NCBI GenBank assembly: GCA_026119855.1
Contig: JAOWBW010000356.1
Location: 1,054,001 to 1,118,000 of the forward strand
Origin: Campanula takesimana
Taxonomy: Eukaryota > Streptophyta > Magnoliopsida > Asterales > Campanulaceae
Direction: 5' to 3'
Length of the DNA: 64,000 bases
The notes beneath the pieces were generated by a model. The model saw only the letters and a list, made by a program, of their open reading frames with translations. It was not told the DNA's origin and did no database searches. The position numbers were made by a program, and so were the translations under genes. This document shows positions 56,636 to 64,000 of the stretch, piece after piece. Positions within the stretch are counted from its first letter, which is position 1. Every line of letters begins with the position of its first letter.

Positions 56636-58171
56636 TATCTACAAATATGCAAAATTTCCAAAATTTAATAAGTACCGATTTTCATTAAAGAGATAAATAA
56701 TATATTTTAAACAAAATACTCCCACTAAATTATATAACCTTCATATACATCCAATGTATAATATAATTTAATTGGGCTAAGATCCAACTTTAATTTAACT
56801 TTTGAGTCCACGGAGGCGGACCGCTCAAAAACTAAATCAATTAGGTAGACAATCATGTCAATCATATCCCATATGATTCTTAGATCCTTTTATGAGATTC
56901 TTTGAGAAATACAATTTCAAAAAGCATGTTTAATCTCATCTTTTGCCTAGGCCCAAAACTGTTTTGACGCCTAATTAAGTCCAACAATTTTAAACGTATA
57001 GGAACCATTCAATTTAACGCACCTTGCGGAGGCAAGCCCACATTAAATTAATGAACCTCATCTTGCTCATACATGAATAAAATCAATGCACTTCGCGGAG
57101 GCGAACCCACATCAAAATCACCCATATATAAACAAGTGTTTTAATCATGGCATGGCAAAGAAGGATTTAAAACTTTCTTTGAAGGTTCATCACATATAGC
57201 ATATAACACATTTATGAGCACATAATATAAACATGTTACACATCAAGTTTAGCCACTAAATTAATCTCTATTAATTTAAGCATGATATTTATGTGTCATT
57301 AGTTCTCTATAATTATGAGGATGAGACTAATTCAACTTTGGTTATTATCTCCAAATCAAGACAACAAGAAGTGCGGTCGAACTAAGCCATTAGGCAACCA
57401 CAATCCCACACTAATTCAAGAAACCAAGAAAGTAGTCCATGTGGCCGAAACTAAGCAATAGATGGTCTCGATGAACGTAGGCCAATTGCATTCACAATTC
57501 CACATGGATCTCCAATCATTGAATCAAGAACTTTGTTTCTCAATTTTAGCAATTATGAACTCTTCATAATTCTAACTTCGTTTATCTTTGAAACTTTGAT
57601 TGCGATCAATTTTGGGAAACACAATCTCGATGAACGTAGATTAGCCATCCAAAACTTGAACCAATCTAGGAATCACAAGACTAAAACAAATAGGAAAATC
57701 AAACCCCAAAAATCCACACACAAACCAACTACCCAAAACCCATTCCAGATCAACAAGTCTGGACTGGTTCTGTTACTGGTTTTGTCGAATTTATCGAAAA
57801 TTTCATATTCAGATTTTAACCAAATCAGAACAAATCTTGACCACCGAGCGCCCGCCTGCAAACGACCAGGCGCCCGCTTGAATGGCCAAAATAGTATAGA
57901 ATTTTAAAGTTCGAAAATTTGTCTCAAAATTATTTTTCCCCGATTATTAAAACTTTGATCCAATCAAAAATCAATAATCGAAATAATTCAGAATCCACCA
58001 TAATTTTTATTGCGATTGAATCGTGCGATTAAAGTTGGAAAAACAATAAACCACATAAAATCACAAAACACATAAACATCATATAATCCAATATTCATAT
58101 CATGCTTGGCACATAAAAAATTTATATACACACAACATGATCCAAGTATTGAATTAATCAACATGAACGGG
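56636..58171 (-). other. 5' leader of Copia-3 with GC words
   Basis: About 1.5 kb of non-coding sequence between PBS and gag. Two GC-rich words of the LTR type (GAGCGCCCGCCTG and CAGGCGCCCGCTTG) recur at 57845-57880, far from the LTR. Three GCGGAGGCG words occur near 56812, 57028 and 57097. Confidence 0.75.
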
Positions 58172-58183
58172 GCTCTGATACCA
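58172..58183 (-). other. Primer binding site of Copia-3
   Basis: Minus-strand TGGTATCAGAGC next to the 5' LTR. Confidence 0.92.
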
Positions 58184-58184
58184 C

Positions 58185-59700
58185 TGTTGGGTTTCCAAGT
58201 AACATGCGCAGCGGAATATAGCAATTAAAATTTTAAGAAAACCCAAAGCTATGGATCCGTTCATATGATTAAATCAAATACAACAAGATGAATAGAGAAA
58301 TAACTAACCCTTGATGGCTATGAATTTTCTCTTGATCTTTGGTGGAGAAACTTGAAGACTTGATCACGATCACAAAGCTTGAACACGAACTTTGAAGATG
58401 ATGATTTTCACCCTGTAGCGGTATCCACACTTCGAACGAATATCAAAGCGGCTTCTTTGATCTTGGTTGCTAGACCAATATTATGAAACACACTTTCACA
58501 ATATATAAAGAACTATATGGAATTTATTTGTGAATTATTTTGTTCCTCAATCAATGATATCTTAGAACAAAATAAAATCTCTCTCTCAAACTCTTTGAGA
58601 CTCACAAAAGCACTAGTAAATATGGTATGGCCGAATTTGTGTTTTTATACACAATTAAGACTTATTCCAAATAAGTAACTTGTGTCAAAAACCATTCCTA
58701 ATCGAATTAGGAAATTTCCAATCGGCATACCGGGCGCCCGCCTGGTCCTACCCAGGCGCCCGCTTGTTTGGGCAGAAGGTCAAGGCCTTTTCCGGCTTAT
58801 TCAGGCGCCCGCCTGGTTCAACCCAAGCGCCCGCTTGGTTGACCAGGAGGCCCAGAATAATTCCAGAAATTCCCTTGAGGTCCTTCGACGTAATTCCAAT
58901 ACAGTCCTTTTATTTAAGATTCGTTCTATTGTGTGTGACCCTCTAGGATTATACTAAGTTGGCAATGGGCTCAAACATGATCCCATAAGATATGATTAGG
59001 TTCTAGCAAACCGTCATACCTACCCAAATAGCATAACTAGATACAAGTTCGCATTCCTTTAGAATATGTCACAATCCCTTTGTCCACGATGTCATTGAAC
59101 ACAAGTCATGGTCAAACAGTCAACTTGTCTTGTTCAATACTTTCTCGATTCCGAATATGTTGATAATTCAAATGCTATTGATCCAATCAATCCATTTGAG
59201 TCCGGCCGAACATTTCATCAACATCATTCCTTCGAGGGGCCCAAGCTTGACATCTCTCCGTGGAGGGACAAATCCATTTAGCTTATTATTATTCCCAACG
59301 GGAATCCGATTATGCCAATCATACCCTTTATAACTACGTGTTAAGGTAGCGTTTGAATATGTCAAACACAATGTTCATCAAGTGGAAGACTATAATAACT
59401 TTATGTCTAAGGATTCAAATGACATAACTAATATGAGATATATGTACGACATAGACCATGACATAAATCTCATACAGCGGGTCATGTCCAGTACCTTGTT
59501 CCAAACAAGTACCCATAAATCTAACATGATCATCCCATGATCATTTAGCCTTTATACTAGTGCTTAACAAGTACTAGGGACGGGGATTATTATAAGTAAA
59601 CATGAACAACAATAATAATCAAAACATCTCTTTATTGATATGAAATAAATGATAACAATTACAACGTTTATTAAACGTGCCTAGGGCACCACTACCAACA
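58185..59700 (-). repeat. 5' LTR of Copia-3
   Basis: 1516 bp, TGTTGGGTTTCC to CTACCAACA. GC words at 58731-58840 (four, all intact, where the 3' LTR copies carry two substitutions). Confidence 0.93.
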
Positions 59701-59753
59701 GATGCAACGTAAGGCATTTCTCATGGGCCTAGGGCATAATCTCCAACAATAAC

Positions 59754-59893
59754 TAATATTATTAGCTAATACTATTAACTAATAGGAAAAAAAAATGAAA
59801 AGTCACTTATTTAAGAGGGTAGTGTTGATGTGGCATCACTAAATTCAAGCTTCTTTTGTCCACATGGCAACACCTTAGCTATCCTCACCAACT

Positions 59894-59932
<39 letters not shown>

Positions 59933-60133
59933 TTTACTATGATATAAAAATTAAAAAGAGCGTATATATAAAAATATTTTGAGTGAAAAAGTGATCGTGT
60001 ATATTATAATTTAAAAATGAGACTCACAATTTTAAGTGTGCGAGTATGACAAGTAAAATACATATATGATCAATTAAAAAAAGTCAAAACATTTTAAAAA
60101 AAAATGACAAATAATTGTTACTGCAAACGGTGG
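59754..60133. other. AT-rich intergenic sequence with (TA)n
   Basis: A short TA microsatellite lies near 59902-59924; a hairpin GTGTTGATGTGG/CCACATGGCAACAC lies near 59822-59870. No gene is seen. Confidence 0.5.
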
Positions 60134-61023
60134 TGTTGCCAACACTTCGTGTGTTACACGACGCAAAATTATTAATAGTTGCATATTTCTTTTGCAAATA
60201 TTTTTATACTAAAGTGTTAATATTATTTGCTAGATTTTTGTTTGTGAGTCCAATTCTCAGGATACAATATGATAGATTAAAAAGCTAGAAACATGTAGAT
60301 AGTTGGAAGAGGAGAGTTACGCATAAAAGAAATTTTATGGATAGTTTTTATATGTCAACAACATTAAAAACGTGGGAAGACTAATTCAAAGTTGTTGTTG
60401 CTGATTCAAAAAGAGTACAAGGCTAGAGAAACGTGAGAGTACAAGGAAATAAAGCTTGGACTTGGAGGATAAGTTTTCGGTTGCTATTTTGAGGGATTGA
60501 CTCATTTAGCTCAACAACAAGAGCGGAGCTCAAACCACTTTCCCCACTCCCTTCACATGTGCAAGACACCCCAATGTGGTTATCCATGAGTAGTCCTCAA
60601 GTAATTGACGACTATAAATATGCAAGCATGAAGACAAGTGAAGATATGCCAAAGATGCACACTTCTTGCATAAGAGATAAAGTTCTTCTTGGTTCAAATA
60701 GATCCTTCCTCCCATACATGATTTTCCACACTCAAATACTTCGGGTTTGAGTGTGTTTTGGATAAGATAAGATTTCGTTCTTTATCTCTTTTGTTCATTT
60801 GAAATTATCTTGTAATAGCTATATGGAACATTTCGGCTTTGTAACTCATTTCATATATTGATTATAAAATCTTGCCTAAGAGGCTCACTCAAGTTATATA
60901 TTTATATAACTTGAGAAAAACAACTTTGGTGTCTATTTGCGATGCAAACTCTCTTACAAAATTGTTTTTCTAACTCGGACTGTGTGTGTGCTATCCCAAG
61001 TGTTATCGTTGGTACTGCCAACA
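60134..61023 (+). repeat. Probable solo Copia LTR
   Basis: An 890-bp block from TGTTGCCAACAC to ACTGCCAACA with a plus-strand TATA box (CTATAAATATG, about 60610-60620). Neither a PBS nor a matching 5-bp duplication is seen at its borders, so the exact ends are tentative. Confidence 0.55.
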
Positions 61024-61198
61024 TCTTTGATAACACTTGTTGTATAAGCCATTGACATTTTCAAAAATGGTACAACTTATTATGGGACTGAAAGAAGGAG
61101 TATAGTGGTGGACCACCGAGATAAAGTATGTCTATTAAAACTATTCCTTTGAAGAAAATGTTTTATTTATTTTATAATATTTACTACAACAAACTTTT

Positions 61199-61376
61199 TT
61201 TAAAGGGCAATGCTAGGAGCACAAAAAAAAAATCTACAAAATGATGGATACAAAATGAGGTGGCGATATTTTATTGGTTGCATTGATTGTGGACCCGCCA
61301 CACTCTAATTAAAAACACCAATAAAATTTAACAAATCATTTTGTGAGTCAAATTTTGTGAGAGGAGGCCCTTTAAC
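61199..61376. mobile_element. Small TIR MITE
   Basis: Inverted ends TTTAAAGGGC and GGCCCTTTAA, with matching inner arms (CACAAAA...TACAAAATG). Superfamily not determined. Confidence 0.5.
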
Positions 61377-61631
61377 ACACTTACACATACCGCTAGGCTA
61401 GAAGGTCGTCTACAACAAACTTTTTAATCATGTGATAATATCTAGTGAATTCTAATCAAATTTAAAAATTATTATTAGTAAAATATTTAGTTATTTATCA
61501 AAATAATAACACACAACAAGATTTTTTAAAAACATTTTTTTTAAAAAATTAATAAATGCCTAAAACTATTACAAGAGTACACCTAAAACTATTACAAGAG
61601 TTAATATAAGTAGGCAAGAGACCAAAAACTT

Positions 61632-61845
61632 CTGGTCTAATGATATCAGGTGGGTACGTAGAGGCCAGAGGGCCTCTTTTTAGTGAAGGTTCTGAGTTCA
61701 ACTACCCTTAAAGAGTGGTGGAGAACCCATGCTTCATTTGTAAGCTCGTGTCTTTTATGAGTGAAATAGACGAGATTGTGGAAACCCTGTTTCATTTGTA
61801 TGTCTTTAATTTATGGGCGAAATTCTTAAAAAAAAAAAAAAAAAA
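61632..61845 (+). mobile_element. tRNA-derived SINE
   Basis: A-box-like GGTCTAATGATATCAGG and B-box-like TCTGAGTTCAACTACC are spaced as in plant SINEs, with a tRNA-unrelated body and a poly(A) tail of about 18. Confidence 0.65.
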
Positions 61846-62001
61846 CGTACTTTATTTCTGATCTCTAATAAACTCTCTTATGCATATAATAAATTAAAAA
61901 TCTATGTAATAAATTAGGCAACTGGTCAATTATAACACTTATAACACTCGGCAACGGTAGGCAAGAGAAAATAACTGGAAAAAAGTATTTGACCTTTAGT
62001 A

Positions 62002-62171
62002 CTCCTTTCGTTCCTAAATGATTATCTCATTCATCATTTTTCATTGTTTCAAAAAATTCTTTCAATTTTTACAATTTAAATTTAAACATAAATAAATAAA
62101 ACATGACACAAGTATTATATTTTTATAAATTTAAAAGAGAAAATAAAACAATTATTTTAAAACGAAAAGAG
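62002..62171. mobile_element. Stowaway-like MITE
   Basis: Left CTCCTTTCGTTCCTAAATGA and the complement of CTCTTTTCGTTTTAAAATAA, TA-flanked, 170 bp. Confidence 0.6.
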
Positions 62172-62423
62172 TAAAAATGTAGAGGTAGTTGATTTTATGA
62201 GCCTGCACTGCCACCTTCAACCCTATCTTAGTTATACTCATCCCCACAGGTCAAATGTTTGGCGTAAATGGCTTGTAATTGTAAAACACTTTGCTCACGT
62301 GTTAACCTTTTGTAAAAAAATACAAGGCACTTTTAAAAATTAAAATTATAAATTAATGTATGTGCTGTCGTTAGGCCCCCATATAGCCATTATTTATTCA
62401 GGTGCATTCATTGTTTGACAAAA

Positions 62424-62563
62424 ACTTGTGTGAGACGGTCTCACACGTGAGACGAATCTTGATGAGAGAGTAAATGGTTTGCTCTTTGTGGGCGGGGATA
62501 TGGGTAAACCCATTTCCTCTCTCAACAAGATCCGTCTACCGTGTGAGACCGTCTCACACAAGT
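62424..62563. mobile_element. 140-bp near-perfect hairpin MITE
   Basis: The arms ACTTGTGTGAGACGGTCTCA and its complement pair end to end, continuing through GA(C)GAATCTTGATGAGAG. Each arm end is itself palindromic (TGTGAGACGGTCTCACA). The loop is GC-rich (GTGGGCGGGG). Confidence 0.8.
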
Positions 62564-62653
62564 CTTCCTCTCATTGTTTTGACAAGTAAAATACTTGGAA
62601 AGTTACAAAAGCGTACAAATACACATAAATACTCTTCAGTCTCAAAATAATTA

Positions 62654-62964
62654 TTCCCTCGATCCCTCAATCCGTCCCGGTCCGTCTCAAACTAAAGTTC
62701 TTACTTTTTTCTTTTCTTTTTTGGTGTGGCCCAAACTAAAGTTCTTAGTTGCTTTATTATTTAAAACGAGCAATAAGACTCAATTGTCATTTTCAAAACA
62801 AAACTCTATACCCATTTTCTCTTTTCGACTTTACTATTCATACTCACAACATTTACTTTCCTTAATCCATGTTCTCTTTTCGACTTTACTTTACATACTC
62901 ACAACCTTTACTTCTCCTTAATCCACCTTCCAAGTCAAACTAAAAACCTCCGGAATAGAGGGAG
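62654..62964. mobile_element. Stowaway-like MITE
   Basis: The right end complements CTCCCTCTATTCCGGAGG and the left end TTCCCTCGATCCCTC is diverged, TA-flanked. Shared inner words are AAACTAAAGTTCTTA on the left and its partial complement near the right. Confidence 0.55.
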
Positions 62965-63033
62965 TATCACTTTTTCTATTTTAATATGTCCCAATATAAA
63001 ATTTGGGATAATGCCTTTGAATTTAGGACGCCA

Positions 63034-63529
63034 AGTTAGAGGATTATACAATAGGAAAATTTCGTAATTCCAAGACGGAGCAGGATTGCAATAAGGATTA
63101 GTTAGTCCTTTTGGGACAAGGACTTTTGTACTCCTTATTGGTTCAGAGTTAGGGAGTATTAGTTAGTCCTTTTGGGACAAGGACTTTTGTAATCCTTGTC
63201 AAGAATTATTATTAATCCTTTAGGGATTAATATGTGTTCAGGGTTAGGATTTATTAGTATAAATAAAGGGGTCCTCCTAAAACAAATTCATACCTCAGAA
63301 AATTAAGAGTGCTCAGAGAGAGATCAATAATTCTAGATCTAGGGATTAGCAAAGTCAGGAATTTTGTGACCAAAATTCGTGCTAGCATTGATTAGTGTGA
63401 TCTTGTAAATGTTTCTCCAGATTGATAATAATATTCTCTCCCCTCCTAGTGGATGTAGCCAACTTGGTGAACCACGTAAATATGTGTTCTTGTGATTGCT
63501 TTATTTTCTCATTGTTTATTGCTCTAACA
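63034..63529 (+). repeat. 5' LTR of Copia-4
   Basis: The right end is fixed by CTCTAACA followed 2 nt later by the PBS. The left end (GTTAGAGGATT) is inferred from complementarity to the right end. A plus-strand TATA box (GTATAAATAAAG) lies at about 63258-63269. U3 contains two ~58-bp direct repeats (63094 and 63150 regions), each with an AGTCCTT/AAGGACT hairpin. Confidence 0.7.
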
Positions 63530-63531
63530 AG

Positions 63532-63543
63532 TGGTATCAGAGC
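63532..63543 (+). other. Primer binding site of Copia-4
   Basis: TGGTATCAGAGC on the plus strand. A second, similar TGGCACCAGAGC occurs about 20 nt downstream. Confidence 0.9.
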
Positions 63544-63612
63544 TCTGTAACAAGTGGCACCAGAGCTTTTGTTCGTGGTTAGAGATTCAGAGATTCCGCA
63601 GCAGAGAACGAG

Positions 63613-64000
63613 ATGATGGGTCAAGGAGCAGATTTGATCGACAAGTTCAATGGGAAGAATATTTTTTTTTTCTCTCTGGCAGGTCAAGATGAAGGCTTTG
63701 TTGATAGACAATGATTTAGGAAACCGTTGGAGATTGCAATCAGGGATAGTAAGGATCCCAAGGGCAAGGCAATCGAAAGTGGATCTACCCCTGCGGTAGA
63801 ATTGTCAGAGAAGGACAAACAAACAGCAGCGAAGGAGGCAACAACGTTGAAGAAGTTAAATCAGAAGGGTCATGCTAAGATCATCAGACCTTTGGATGAT
63901 GAGATTCTAACCAATGTTGCAGGAACGGACTACAGAAGCGATCTTTGGTTAAAGTTGGAAGATATGTACATGACACGTTCATTAACCAACAAGTTATACC
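63613..64000 (+). pseudogene. Copia-4 gag, partial and frameshifted
   Basis: The start MMGQGADLIDKFNGKN fits Tork/Tnt1-type Gag. A T run (63660-63669) and a second break near 63723 shift the frame. Downstream, GHAKIIRPLDDEILTNV, LWLKLEDMYM and TRSLTNKLY continue the domain off the right edge. Confidence 0.82.

Larger units (their letters stand above)
51143..59700 (-). mobile_element. Copia-3: full-length Ty1/copia element
   Basis: 8558 bp with LTRs at 51143-52662 and 58185-59700, and a perfect GATGC duplication (51138-51142, 59701-59705). The PBS (TGGTATCAGAGC, minus strand, 58172-58183) and polypurine tract (AAGTGGGAGATT, 52663-52674 region) are present. Gag, protease, integrase, RT and RNase H are all recognisable but broken by several frameshifts and one in-frame stop. 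The LTRs differ by roughly 25 changes over 1.5 kb by eye. Confidence 0.95.
49649..59748 (-). mobile_element. Solo Copia LTR split by Copia-3
   Basis: The outer pieces, 49649-51142 and 59706-59748, form one LTR of about 1.54 kb (TGTTGGGTTTTGAGG...CTCCAACA) flanked by GTAAC/ATAAC, a duplication with one mismatch. It is related to but distinct from the LTR of the inserted element. A minus-strand TATA box (CTATAAATA near 50107-50115) has a GC-word cluster upstream at 50196-50322. Confidence 0.82.

Overview
This window is a gene-poor, transposon-dense stretch of a flowering-plant nuclear genome, almost certainly a eudicot. The evidence is a five-exon plant receptor-like cytoplasmic kinase gene with GT-AG introns, Ty1/copia LTR elements primed by initiator-Met tRNA, Stowaway, Tourist/PIF and MULE elements, tRNA-derived SINEs and an AT-rich background. 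The species cannot be fixed from sequence alone. There is no prokaryotic, organellar, rRNA or CRISPR content.

Layout. 1-6039: the 5' part of a Sirevirus-like Copia element (minus strand) with an intact gag, an apparently open pol running off the left edge, a PBS and a 1.46-kb LTR. 6040-8001: non-coding DNA made of consecutive nested hairpins. 8002-10217: two LTR-like blocks. 10521-12953: a Stowaway MITE split by a 2.15-kb MULE with a perfect 9-bp target duplication. 14402-21420: Copia-2, with nearly identical LTRs and a perfect target duplication but a badly broken gag-pol. 22335-25693: the only recognisable resident host gene, a PBL-type (RLCK VII) kinase on the minus strand. 26393-32065: MITEs, a Tourist-like element with G-tract arrays, an inverted-duplicated PIF/Harbinger block, a SINE and a MULE-like element. 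33451-35215: a Pack-MULE carrying an intact DUF4228/PADRE-type ORF. 36184-37623: Stowaway MITEs and a Helitron-like 3' end. 37700-49329: an 11.6-kb LARD-like element with 3.4-kb LTRs and a non-coding interior that itself received a 2.1-kb solo LTR. 49649-59748: a solo Copia LTR split by the complete Copia-3 (51143-59700). 60134-64000: a probable solo LTR, a SINE, several MITEs and the start of a fourth Copia element running off the right edge.

The order of nesting can be read from target-site duplications. An AT-rich locus received the LARD-like element and a Copia solo LTR; these then received a chromovirus-like solo LTR and Copia-3 respectively.

The most distinctive signals are: (1) clusters of GC-rich palindromic words, built with different words in several unrelated LTR families and often placed just upstream of the LTR TATA box; (2) a 1.6-kb string of nested hairpins with covarying stems; (3) an 85-nt intron-like segment that would fuse gag to pol in frame in Copia-1; (4) a Pack-MULE with a captured PADRE gene; and (5) a kinase gene with an expanded N-terminal repeat and a tandemly duplicated 5' splice site. 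I see no new multi-gene pathway or defence system. All exon models, TE boundaries and identities come from reading the sequence by eye.
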